This document shows positions 53,885 through 62,724 of a DNA stretch of 64,000 bases, one piece after another; within the stretch, counting starts at the first letter, position 1, and each line of letters begins with the position of its first letter. The translations under genes were made by a program, and so were the position numbers. This DNA is from AC-32 sp963704005. GTDB lineage: Bacteria; Actinomycetota; Thermoleophilia; Gaiellales; Gaiellaceae. The DNA lies in contig CAVPGJ010000004.1 in assembly GCA_963704005.1 (NCBI GenBank), forward strand, positions 512,012-576,011, given 5' to 3'. The notes beneath the pieces were generated by a model. That model was given only the letters and a program-made list of their open reading frames with translations. It made no database searches and was not told where the DNA came from.

Positions 53885-56040
53885 GTGGCCGTCGCGTCAT
53901 CGCCTGAGCGCTATCTCGCAGACCTGAATCCCGCGCAACGAGAAGCGGTTCTCGCAACCGAAGGGCCGCTTCTCGTCGTCGCCGGCGCCGGCTCCGGCAA
54001 GACGCGCGTCCTCACCTACCGCGTCGCGCACCTGCTCAACGCCTGCGGCGTGAAGCCGAACGAGATCCTCGCGATCACGTTCACGAACAAGGCCGCGGGC
54101 GAGATGCGCGAGCGGCTCGAGGACCTGCTCGGCCCGGTCGCGCGCGCGATCTGGATCCTGACCTTCCACGCCGCCTGCGGCCGCATCCTCCGCCGCGAGG
54201 CGCCGCGGCTCGGCTACCGCTCGAACTTCACGATCTACGACCAGGCCGACCAGGTGCGACTGACCAAGCAGTGCCTGGAGGAGCTCGAGCGCGACCCGAA
54301 GCGCTTCGTTCCGCGTGGGATCCACGCGCAGATCTCGGCCGCGAAGAACCAGCTCGTCACGCCGGAGGAGTACGCGAGCCGCGTCGCCTCCTTCTACGAC
54401 CAGACCGTGGCCGAGGTCTACGACCTCTACCAGCGGCGCCTGTTCGCCTCGAACGCGGTCGACTTCGACGACCTGCTGATGCTTACCGTGCAGGTCCTGG
54501 AGCACTTCCCCGAGGCGCGCGAGCGGTGGCAGAAGGCCTTCCGCTACATCCTCGTCGACGAGTACCAGGACACCAACCACGCCCAGTACCGCCTCCTGCA
54601 GCTGCTCGCCGAGAAGCACCGCAACGTCTGCGCCGTCGGCGACCCGGACCAGTCGATCTACGCGTTCCGCGGCGCCGACATCCGCAACATCCTCGAGTTC
54701 GAGCGCGACTTCGGGGAGACCCGGACGATCGCGCTGGAGCAGAACTACCGCTCGACGAACACGATCCTCCTGGCGGCGAACGCGGTCATCGCGCACAACC
54801 GCGAGCGCAAGCCGAAGAACCTCTGGTCGGAGCTCGGCGAGGGCGAGCCGGTGCGCGTGCTCGAGGTCGAGGACGAGCACGCCGAGGCGCGCTTCGTCGC
54901 CGCCGAGATCGCCGCGCTCGTCGAGGAGGGCTACAACGGCAGCGAGGTCGCCGTCTTCTACCGGACGAACGCGCAGTCGCGGGTGCTCGAGGACGTGCTC
55001 GTCCGCCAGGGCGTCGCCTACCAGGTGATCGGCGGGCCGCGCTTCTACGAGCGGGCCGAGATCAAGGACGTGATCGCCTACCTGCAGGCGATCGACAACC
55101 CCTACGACGCCGTCTCGCTGCAGCGGATCGCCAACCGGCCGCGCCGCGGGATCGGCGACACGAGCCTCGCGCGGCTGCAGGCGCACGCCGACGCGCACGG
55201 GATCTCGCTCTGGGAGGCGCTCGGCCAGGCCGAGGACGCAGGGATCGCCGCCGCGCCGCTCAAGGCCGTCCAGCAGTTCTACGGCGTGATGCAGTCGCTC
55301 CAGGCCGGCGCGCTCGAGCTCGAGGTGTCGGAGCTGCTCGAGCGCGTGCTCGACCGCAGCGGCTACCGGATCGCGCTCGAGGCCGAGCGGACGATCGAAG
55401 GCGCAGGGACGGCTCGAGAACCTGCAGGAGCTCGTCGGCGTCGCGCAGGAGTACCAGCACACCGCGTCGGAGCCGTCGCTTCTCCGGCTTCCTGCAGGAG
55501 ATCTCGCTCTACTCCGACCAGGACGCGATCCGCGGCGAGCAGAGCCTCGTCACGCTGATGACGCTGCACAACGCGAAGGGGCTCGAGTTCCGCGCCGTCT
55601 TCATGATCGGGATGGAGGAGGGGATCTTCCCGCACTCGCGCTCGCTCGAGGAGGGCGGGCTCGAGGAGGAGCGGCGCCTGGCCTACGTCGGCATGACGCG
55701 GGCGCAGGAGCGGCTGGTCCTCACGCACGCGAGCGCCCGCTCGCTCTGGGGCAGCCGCTCGTACAACCTGCCCTCGCGCTTCCTGGACGAGCTGCCCGAG
55801 CGCCAGGTCGACCGGCACCGGCTCGAACCGGCCTCGTGGTCGAAGTACGGCGCGACCGGGATCGCACCGCGCACCGACCAGCCCACACTCAAGACAGGCG
55901 ACTCGGTCCGGCACGAGACCCTCGGCGAGGGCGTCGTCACCGGGATCGAGGCGGGCGGAGTGGTCGTCGTGCGCTTCGCTGCGGACGGAAGCGAGCGGCG
56001 GCTGGTGCTCGACTACGCGCCGCTGGAGCGAATCGCCTAG
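53885..56040 (+). CDS. pcrA: ATP-dependent DNA helicase PcrA/UvrD (frameshifts)
   Basis: About 718 residues. SF1A helicase for repair and replication-conflict removal. Motif Q/I AQREAVLATEGPLLVVAGAGSGKTRVL, Ia ITFTNKAAGEM, II VDEYQDTN, III VGDPDQSIYAFRGA, IV EQNYRST, V TLMTLHNAKGLEF and VI AYVGMTRAQERL are all present. A C-terminal Tudor-like segment (TGDSVRHETLGEGVVTGIE) follows as in PcrA. Frames break near 55,410 and 55,480. GTG start. No SOS box seen upstream, unlike uvrA. Confidence 0.93.
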
Positions 56041-57245
56041 TGGCGATCGAAGTCAGGGCCTGCGAGCCCGAGGAGGTTCGCGGCGCGCTCGACGGCATCT
56101 GGCACTACTTCGGCGGGCGGGCGACTGACGAGGACGTGGAGCGCTTCGCGCCGATCCTCCCGGCCGAGCGCGTCCTCGCGGCCTTCGACGGCGACACGAT
56201 CGTCGGCGGGGCGGGTGCATATCGCTTCGACACGACGGTGCCTGGAGGCGGGCAGGTCCCGACCGCGGGCGTGATGGCCGTCGGCGTCCTGCCGACGCAC
56301 CGCCGCCAGGGCGCGCTGACGAAGCTGATGCAGCGCCAATTGGCCGACGCGCACGAGCGCGGGGAGCCACTCGCGTCCCTCTACGCGTCCGAGGGTGCGA
56401 TCTATTCGCGCTACGGCTACGGGCTCGCCTCGCTTGCGGGGTTCATCGACCTGCCCAAGGAGCACGCGCACCTCTTGGACGGCGAGCCGATCGGCCGGGC
56501 GCGAATCCTGGAGGACGAGGACGAGGCGCTCGAGGTCCTGCCCGGAATCTACGACCGAGTCCAGGCCGAGACCGCGGGGATGCTCGCGAGGACGCGAGAC
56601 TGGTGGAAGGTCAGGCGCTTCTACCGACGGCCCGGGCAGCCGGGCGGCCAACAAGTGCGCGTCGCGATCGAGCTCGACGGCGCCCCGGAGGCCTACGCGG
56701 TCTACCGGCTCAATTTCGCCGCGCACAACATGGTCACCGAGACGACGCTCGAGGTTGCCGAGGCGATCGGGACGTCGCCACGGGCGCTGGCCGCGATCTG
56801 GCGCTACCTGCTTGCGATCGACTGGGTGGCAAGGATCGAGGCGCCGTGGCTGCCGCTCGACCATCCGCTCCTCCTGTGGCTGCGCGAACCTCGGCGGATG
56901 AACTTCAGCGTCGTCGAGGCCGTGTGGGCGCGCCTGGTCGACGTCGGCGCCGCACTCGCGGCGCGTGGTCTCGGCGGGGGCTCACTCGTGCTCGACGTGC
57001 GCGACGAGTTGTGCCCCTGGAACCAGGCCCGCTGGAAGCTCCACGAGGGTGCCGCCGACCGCACGACCGCAGACGCGGACCTCGTCCTCGGCGTCGCGGA
57101 GCTCGGTTCGGTCTACCTGGGCGGGTTCACGTTCGACCAGCTCCGCCGGGCGAGTCGGGTCGAGGAGCTGAAGCCAGGCGGCATCGAACGGGCCGACGAG
57201 CTCTTCCGGACACCGCGCCAGCCGTGGTGCCCGGAGCTCTTCTAG
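56040..57245 (+). CDS. Eis-like GNAT acetyltransferase with SCP2-type C-terminal domain
   Basis: 401 residues. N-terminal GNAT (ERVLAAFDGDTIVGGAGAY, VMAVGVLPTHRRQGALTKLMQ near 80-100, SLYASEGAIYSRYGYGLAS), a second degenerate GNAT half, and a C-terminal sterol-carrier-like domain (about 300-400) ending CPELF. This is the Eis architecture; mycobacterial Eis acetylates aminoglycosides and other amines, with a free C-terminal carboxylate in the active site. GTG start overlaps the pcrA stop. Confidence 0.87.
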   Translation: MAIEVRACEPEEVRGALDGIWHYFGGRATDEDVERFAPILPAERVLAAFDGDTIVGGAGAYRFDTTVPGGGQVPTAGVMAVGVLPTHRRQGALTKLMQRQLADAHERGEPLASLYASEGAIYSRYGYGLASLAGFIDLPKEHAHLLDGEPIGRARILEDEDEALEVLPGIYDRVQAETAGMLARTRDWWKVRRFYRRPGQPGGQQVRVAIELDGAPEAYAVYRLNFAAHNMVTETTLEVAEAIGTSPRALAAIWRYLLAIDWVARIEAPWLPLDHPLLLWLREPRRMNFSVVEAVWARLVDVGAALAARGLGGGSLVLDVRDELCPWNQARWKLHEGAADRTTADADLVLGVAELGSVYLGGFTFDQLRRASRVEELKPGGIERADELFRTPRQPWCPELF

Positions 57246-58189
57246 CGCAGGTCCTTGTTCGACTCCATGTCGAACCACATGGCGAACAGCGTGAACAGGA
57301 GCCCGAACAGCAGCAGCAGCGCGACGAGGACGACGACGCCTGCGGTCGCCGCGTAGCCCTCGGCCTTGATCACGATCTGGTAGATCCCGAGGCCGAGCCC
57401 GAGCAGGAGCGAGAGCAGCCCGAAGACGTAGAAGAAGACCAGCGGGTGGAAGTCCCGGATCACGTACTTCTGCCACATCCGCCACCAGAACCCCTTGAAC
57501 AGGAGCCACGAGATCGCCGGGATCACCTTGCGGAGACGGATCCCCGAGCGCTCGCCGACGCCGTAGATCGGCCGCGAGGGCACGTCTCGTACCTTCGCGT
57601 TCCAGACGTTCAGGTGCACGAGCATGTCGTTGGGGAAGCCGTAGCGCGGGTAGAGCTCGTCCAGGTCGAGCAGCTCCAGCATTCGCCGCCCGATCGCCGT
57701 GTAGCCGGACTGCGCGTCGGCGACGTGCCAGTAGCCGGAGGCGATCTTCGTCCAGAGCGAGAGGACGGCGTTGCCGAGGTAGCGGCTGTGCGGAATCAGC
57801 TGCCAGGCCTGGCCGGTGAAGAGCCGGTTCGCCTTGGCGTAGTCGACCTCCCCGCGAGCGACGGGGAGGACGAGGTGGTCGAGGTCGTCCGGGTCCATCT
57901 GATTGTCGGCGTTCATGACGACGGTGACGTCGGCCCCGTCCTCGAGCGCGCGGTGGTAGCCGCTGACGACGGCTGCGCCGACGCCGCCGTTGCGCTCGCG
58001 GGCCACGACCTCGATCCGCGGGTCGGCGGCCGCGGCCTCGCGGGCGCGCGCCAGCGTGCCATCCTTGGAGGCGTCGTCGACGACGATGATCCGGTCGACG
58101 AGGTCGGGGATGCCGCTCAGGGTCGCCGAGAGGAGCGCCTCCTCATCGTGCGCGGGGATCACGACTGCGACGCGCTTGCCCTCGACCAA
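57242..58189 (-). CDS. GT2 glycosyltransferase (polyprenyl-phosphate mannosyltransferase type) with C-terminal spans
   Basis: 315 residues. VAVVIPAHDEEALL, VVDDASKDGT, GVGAAVVSGYHRALEDGADVTVVMNADNQMDP with the DxD-like acidic motif, and ALL the usual GT-A elements of DPM1-like enzymes. Two C-terminal membrane helices (about 250-310) anchor it. It would load a sugar on a polyprenyl phosphate for use by a membrane glycosyltransferase; the large membrane protein upstream is a candidate partner. TTG start. Convergent with the Eis-like gene. Confidence 0.88.
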   Translation of the reverse strand: MVEGKRVAVVIPAHDEEALLSATLSGIPDLVDRIIVVDDASKDGTLARAREAAAADPRIEVVARERNGGVGAAVVSGYHRALEDGADVTVVMNADNQMDPDDLDHLVLPVARGEVDYAKANRLFTGQAWQLIPHSRYLGNAVLSLWTKIASGYWHVADAQSGYTAIGRRMLELLDLDELYPRYGFPNDMLVHLNVWNAKVRDVPSRPIYGVGERSGIRLRKVIPAISWLLFKGFWWRMWQKYVIRDFHPLVFFYVFGLLSLLLGLGLGIYQIVIKAEGYAATAGVVVLVALLLLFGLLFTLFAMWFDMESNKDLR

Positions 58190-58223
58190 AGCGGCGGTCA
58201 GCGTATCGCGTCGCCGTCGGCGG

Positions 58224-60476
58224 TCAGGTGGCGGAAAGGGCCTCCACCCAGTCGAGGCGCTTGCCGCAGAGCGAGCGGGCGGCGGAGAGCGGCACGATCT
58301 TCACCGGGTCGCGCGCGTTCTCGCGGGTGAGAAACGCCGGCCCGAAGGCGTAGGGCGTCCCGCCGCTGCCGGGGTGCCAGCCGCCCGGCCGGTAGTCGAT
58401 CTCGACGAGGTGCCGTCCCGCCGAGAGCGGGATCGAGCCCAGGTCGGTGAAGTTGCCTGGCCAGTCGAGCTCCTCCCGCATCGAGCCGACGTGCTTGCCG
58501 TCGACCGAGATCGAGGCCTTTCCGAACCAGTCGCCGCCCAGCCACCCGGTGTAGATGCCGCTTTGCGGGAGGGTGACGAGCGCCGTGCGCTTTCCGGAGA
58601 CCGGCGGGTAGCCGAGCGGGATCGCCTCCGGGCGCGTGGCGGTCGCCAGCGCGACGGCGCCCTTGGTCGCCGCCAGCTGCATGATCTTGCTGCAGGCAGC
58701 GACTCCCGCCGCCTGGCTCGGGTTGCCGAGCGCCATGTGCACGAGGATCCCCCGGCTCGGGTGCACGGGGCGCTGCCAGACCTCGTAGTAGCGGCCGCTC
58801 CAGACGAGCCGGTAGACGGACGGCGGCCTGCTCTCGGCCGGCCCGCGGCGCAGGACGAGCGTGCGGTAGGTGAGCACGCCGTCGAGGCGGAAGCGGTCGA
58901 TGTCCGCCGACTGGCCCTTGTCGAGCGTCTTGCCGTCGGTCAGGTAGTCGAAGCGGCGGCGCAGCTCGGAGGCGCTCTCGGCGTCGAGCCGGCGGAGGAA
59001 GTGCCGTGCGCCGTACGGCTCGTAGTTCGTCATCAGCGCGGGGCTGTCGCCGGCGAAGCGGTGGCCGATGGTCTCCAGCTCGTGGAGCTGCCCGCGGGGT
59101 GCGAGCCAGACACCGTGGTACTGGAGGGCGTTCGACCAGAGCACCCCGGCTGCGATCGCCACGGCCACGATCCCGGCCTCGACGAAGTGCTGGCGGGCGA
59201 GCCCCGCGCCGCAGGCGGCCAGGGCGGCGGCCACAAAGGCGGGGGAGGCCATCGCCAGCGTCTTGCCGCCGACCCACGGCGAGCTGGCCGCGACGAAGCC
59301 GGCACAGCCGATCCCCGCGGTCCCGACGTAGACGAGCAGCTCCCAGCTCTGCTGCGTCCAGGCCCACCAGAGGCCGGCGAGGCCCGCGGCGATCACCAGC
59401 CCGATCAGGACGTAGACCGGCGCCGCTTCGTGGGGATGGACGCGGAAGTCGCCGACGTAGGGCGCATGGTCGACCGGCCAGATGCCGAAGGCCTGCAACG
59501 GGCTCAGCCTGCGGATCAGGTTCCCGAGCTCGGTCTCCTTGCCGAAGGCGCCGACGTGCGGCAGCCAGTCGACCGCGGCGGCGATCGCGGGGATCGCGAG
59601 CAGCGTGGCGGCGCCGGCGAAGACGCCCGCCCGCACGAGGAGTGCGCGGCTGGGGTGGAGGAAGATGAACACCGCTCCGGCGAGGACGAGCGGGATCAGC
59701 CAGGCGCCGCCTGGCAGGCTCAGCACGCAGACGAGCGTGGCGACGGCGGCTGCGAGCGGGATCCCGGCGCGCGCGCTCCGTCCGGCCAGGAGCGCTCTCG
59801 GCGCGAGGCCGGCGATCAGGGCCAGCAGCCAGGCGCCCGCCAGCTCCTTGACCCCGCCCCAGAGCGAGTAGCCGTAGAGGATGGCCGGCTGCGCGGCGAC
59901 GAAGGCGGCCGCCGCCCGCAGCGCCGGCCGGTAGATCAGCCGCTCGAGGATCACGTAGAGCGTCAGCGCCAGCATCGCCGCCAGGAAGGCGAGGTACGGC
60001 TGGAAGAGCCAGGCGATGTCGTAGGAGAGGAGCGAGTGCCCGATCCCGATCGGCATCAGGCTCCCGGTCGGGTAGCCGAGCTTGACGGTGGTCGCGAGCG
60101 TCGCCTCGTAGGTTGACGGCGCCAGCCCGGTGAGGCTGCGCGCGTGCTCCATGACGCGGTCGGTCATCGCGAAGTAGGTCGCGGTGTCGTCGAGCTTGAT
60201 GTAGCCGTCGAAGGTCGCCCGGCCCGAGAGCACGGTCGGCGCGGCGAAGGCGGCGAAGGTGCCGACCGCGGCCGCGACCGGAGCGCGCCAGCAGCGAACG
60301 GGCCACGGCGGTCGTGCGATCAGGCCCACGGCGGCGAGCGCGACCGTCAGCGGCCCGGCGAGCAGGGCTGTCGCGCCCGTCAGGGTGGCGAACTCGCCGG
60401 CCAGGATCACGACCGCCAGCCCGGCCGGAAGCAGGAGCGCTCCCGGCAGGCGCTCGCCGGAGGCGATCTCGACCAC
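58224..60476 (-). CDS. Large multispan membrane protein, probable glycosyltransferase-like
   Basis: At least 750 residues: ten or more hydrophobic segments over about 1-430, then a soluble C-terminal half with VDGKHVGSM and LDWPGNFTDLGSIPL, beta-rich like a carbohydrate-binding domain. Layout resembles actinobacterial GT-C-like proteins or exported polysaccharide proteins; no signature fixed. The hydrophobic N-terminus (AALLVAWVAFPLLLAGL) extends upstream of the GTG at 60,476 to about 60,540 without a normal start codon, so the start may be CTG or lost by an indel. Linked to a GT2 gene 34 nt downstream. Confidence 0.7.
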   Translation of the reverse strand: MVEIASGERLPGALLLPAGLAVVILAGEFATLTGATALLAGPLTVALAAVGLIARPPWPVRCWRAPVAAAVGTFAAFAAPTVLSGRATFDGYIKLDDTATYFAMTDRVMEHARSLTGLAPSTYEATLATTVKLGYPTGSLMPIGIGHSLLSYDIAWLFQPYLAFLAAMLALTLYVILERLIYRPALRAAAAFVAAQPAILYGYSLWGGVKELAGAWLLALIAGLAPRALLAGRSARAGIPLAAAVATLVCVLSLPGGAWLIPLVLAGAVFIFLHPSRALLVRAGVFAGAATLLAIPAIAAAVDWLPHVGAFGKETELGNLIRRLSPLQAFGIWPVDHAPYVGDFRVHPHEAAPVYVLIGLVIAAGLAGLWWAWTQQSWELLVYVGTAGIGCAGFVAASSPWVGGKTLAMASPAFVAAALAACGAGLARQHFVEAGIVAVAIAAGVLWSNALQYHGVWLAPRGQLHELETIGHRFAGDSPALMTNYEPYGARHFLRRLDAESASELRRRFDYLTDGKTLDKGQSADIDRFRLDGVLTYRTLVLRRGPAESRPPSVYRLVWSGRYYEVWQRPVHPSRGILVHMALGNPSQAAGVAACSKIMQLAATKGAVALATATRPEAIPLGYPPVSGKRTALVTLPQSGIYTGWLGGDWFGKASISVDGKHVGSMREELDWPGNFTDLGSIPLSAGRHLVEIDYRPGGWHPGSGGTPYAFGPAFLTRENARDPVKIVPLSAARSLCGKRLDWVEALSAT

Positions 60477-60544
60477 GCGCCCGCAGCCGAGCGAGAGCCC
60501 CGCCAGCAGCAGCGGGAAGGCGACCCAGGCGACGAGCAGCGCGG

Positions 60545-61126
60545 CTATCGAACCGGCGCGATTTGACCCGACGCGATCAGCGCGCGCGCGTGCTCGGGCG
60601 AGGGGTCGTAGACCTCGATCTCCTCGTTCGTGCCGGGGAACGCGACGTAGACGTTGGTCGGCTGCGCTTTCGCGTAGACCGCCAGGCCGTTACCCGGGAT
60701 CGTGAACGACGCGTCGCCATGCTTCGCGAGGGTCTTCAGCGCCTGGTAGGCGTTCGGGAACGGATAGGTGCCCACGAACGTGTACTTGCCCTTGTTGCCG
60801 ATCGACACGCCCTGGGGGAGGTAGCGGACGTAGATCCGGCCGGCCGGGGTGACGCTCAGCTCGTAGACTCGGCCGGCCTCGGCGCCGGCCCAGTAGATCG
60901 GATGTCCGGCGCGAACCGCCAGGGCGCGGAGCTGCGAAACGGTCGCGGCATGCGGCGCGGCCGCCAGCGGGCTGGTCGTGGTGGTGTTCGTCGTCCCGGA
61001 CGAACCGCCCCCGCCGCGGACGATCAGCCAGACGATGAACGCGATCGCGAGGGCGACGGCCACGACCGCGCCGATCCGAACGTCTGGGCGGGTCCAGGGA
61101 GACGCAGGACGCTCGTTCACCGGCAC
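60545..61126 (-). CDS. Membrane-anchored protein of unknown function
   Basis: 193 residues: cytoplasmic lead, one membrane anchor (IGAVVAVALAIAFIVWLIV, 18-36), Thr/Ser/Gly linker (GGGGSSGTTNTTTTSP), then an extracytoplasmic domain (GHPIYWAGAEAGRVYELSVTP, RIYVRYLPQGVSIGNKGKYTFVGTY) repeated in part. The pattern is common in actinobacterial genomes, with no known role. GTG start. The gene lies 65 nt from the truncated tRNA on the other strand. Confidence 0.65.
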   Translation of the reverse strand: MPVNERPASPWTRPDVRIGAVVAVALAIAFIVWLIVRGGGGSSGTTNTTTTSPLAAAPHAATVSQLRALAVRAGHPIYWAGAEAGRVYELSVTPAGRIYVRYLPQGVSIGNKGKYTFVGTYPFPNAYQALKTLAKHGDASFTIPGNGLAVYAKAQPTNVYVAFPGTNEEIEVYDPSPEHARALIASGQIAPVR

Positions 61127-61174
61127 GAAGCATAGGTTCCGCTCCGGTCGAGGCAGTCCTGCGGCGGGCGCGGC

Positions 61175-61180
61175 TACAAT
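61175..61180 (+). promoter_or_regulatory. -10 box of the truncated tRNA gene
   Basis: TACAAT, 10 nt before the first base of the tRNA sequence; a normal distance for a stable-RNA promoter. A clear -35 was not found. Confidence 0.55.
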
Positions 61181-61190
61181 GGGAATCCCA

Positions 61191-61206
61191 GGGCGGTTAG
61201 CTCAGT
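61191..61206 (+). tRNA. tRNA 5' fragment, broken in the D-arm
   Basis: GGGCGGTTAGCTCAGT is the standard acceptor arm, T8-A9 and D-arm start of a bacterial tRNA. After T61206 no D-loop, anticodon or T-arm follows; the sequence instead continues into the reverse complement of a helicase gene. No matching 3' part is found in the window. The amino acid cannot be named from this much. Confidence 0.7.
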
Positions 61207-61685
61207 CTTTCTGCCACGCATGTCCAGGCCGGGACGTGGAGGTAGTCGTCGCAGAGCGAGGCGAAGGCGAGGGCCTCCTCGACGAGGGCGGCCGATGGCG
61301 GGTAGCCGAGGCCGTCCTCTGCCTCGAGCGCGAGGCGGGCGAGAGCGCGGCGCTCGGCTGGACGGGCGAGGCGCGGCGGGTCGGCCGCGTGGCGTGCGAG
61401 CAGCGCGTGGCAAAATGCGTGGAAGGTTGTGACCGGGAAGCTCGCGTAGCTCCGCCGCAGGCGGGCGGCGATGCGCTCGCGGAGCTCCGACGCGGCCTTG
61501 CGCGAGAACGTGAGGACGAGCAGCTCCTCGGGCCGGGCCGCTCCGTCGTCGATGAGACGGACAGCGCGCTCGACGATGACACGCGTCTTCCCGACCCGGC
61601 CCGGCGCGCACGAGCGCCGGCCCCTCGCCGTGGAGGACGGCAGCCAGCTGGTGCGCCGTTGAGTGAGGTCCAGCAGAGCACCCAC
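61207..61685 (-). pseudogene. UvrD/Rep-like helicase, N-terminal fragment cut at the tRNA
   Basis: Reconstructed N-terminal 155-160 residues: HQLAAVLHGEGPALVRAGPGSGKTRVIVERAV (Walker A), LLVLTFSRKAASELRERIAARL (motif Ia), FHAFCHALL and the region to DDYLHVPAW. It is not a copy of the pcrA in this window: the sequence is different and more like RecB/AddA-type or accessory SF1 helicases. It ends at the tRNA junction at 61,206, lacking motifs II-VI. Two frameshifts near 61,655 and 61,600. Either a true truncated remnant or an assembly join. Confidence 0.7.
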
Positions 61686-61745
61686 GCTGTAAGTCCTCGG
61701 CAGACCGCTGCAGTCTTATACGGTCGTCTCTCGGAGACAAGCTCG

Positions 61746-62480
61746 ATGCACCTCCTCTTCCTGGACGAAAGCGGCAAGCCTCGACACGAACGATGGGCCT
61801 GTTCGGGCTTGGTGGGGTCGTCGTCAGGGACAGCGAGCGGCCGGCCTGCGCGGGCTATGGCAGGGAGTCCTGCAGGCGCACGGCTGGCCACTCGATCCGG
61901 CGAGGTCAAGTGGCACGGGATCCGCAAGGGCGAGGTTCCGGACGCGTTCGCCGATGCGGTCTTCGACAGGTCGCGTCGGCGCCGTTCACCTGTTACGTCA
62001 CGGTCATCGACCTCGCCGCCGGGCCGGCAGCGTTTCCGCCCGGCGAGTTCAGCTACTTCCGCAGTCCGGAGGACACCTACGCAACGGCGCTGATGTTCTT
62101 CGCCGAACGGTTCGACGACTTCCTCGAGGGCCCGACGACGTTGGGCTGATCGTCGTCGACAGCCGCTTCGCGAGGACGATCGACGCCTCCGTCGCTTCTT
62201 CGGCGACCTGACCGACGAGGGCACGCCCGACATGAAGCTGGAGCACATCGTCGAGGGGCTCTTCCTTGGCCGGAGCCACTACTGATCGGTCTCCAGTGCG
62301 CTGACCTCGTCGTCGCGAGCACCTCGCCGCCGAGCGGGCGTCGGCCAGGGGAGCGGCTACTTCAAGAAGCTGCGGCCTCGGTTCGCCCTTCATCCGGCCA
62401 CGGGCGAGCTCGCCGGCGTCGGCCTTAAGCGGTTTCCAGATCCGGAGCCGCGTGAACGTACACACACTCGGCTGTTCTGA
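61746..62480 (+). pseudogene. DUF3800 protein (several frameshifts)
   Basis: About 245 residues by length, net frame preserved. MHLLFLDESGKPRHERWA start (the D-E acidic pair of DUF3800), FTCYVTVIDLAAGPAAFP, FFAERFDDFLEG, TTLGLIVVDSRF, then IGLQCADLVVASTS and YFKKLRPRF to the end. DUF3800 proteins have an RNase-H-like fold and are common near mobile and defence genes. Frames break near 61,800, 61,850-61,900, 61,975, 62,150, 62,190, 62,285 and 62,340. Divergent from the helicase fragment. May be intact in life. Confidence 0.75.
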
Positions 62481-62724
62481 ACGCATCGACTCGGCTTTGG
62501 GAGAGTCGCCGCTCTCCACTAGCGCGGGAAGGGAGTTCACGCCCTTGTGTTGAGTGCGCATAGGGCAAAAGTAGCGAGTTCGACGCACTTATCATCGTTC
62601 ACGTTTCGACCGGCTACCTGCCCGATGCTCTCTCTGACGTTCTTCCTTTTGTCCACGGCCGCCGCTAGTGTTGCGGAGGTGTTGATGAGGACGGCGTGCG
62701 GCGCAGGCACATAGGAGCGGAGCT
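62481..62724 (+). other. Intergenic region, lower GC
   Basis: 244 nt between the DUF3800 gene and the kinase. Base composition here (about 54% GC) is clearly below the rest of the window. An AGGAGCGG ribosome binding site ends it. No convincing gene; a minus-strand reading of 69 codons at 62,537-62,746 was not accepted. Confidence 0.5.

Noticed and set aside
61207..61685. Helicase fragment as a duplicate of the pcrA gene at 53,885
   Set aside because: Motif Ia reads TFSRKAASELRERI here against TFTNKAAGEMRERL in pcrA, and flanking residues differ throughout, so it is a distinct family member.
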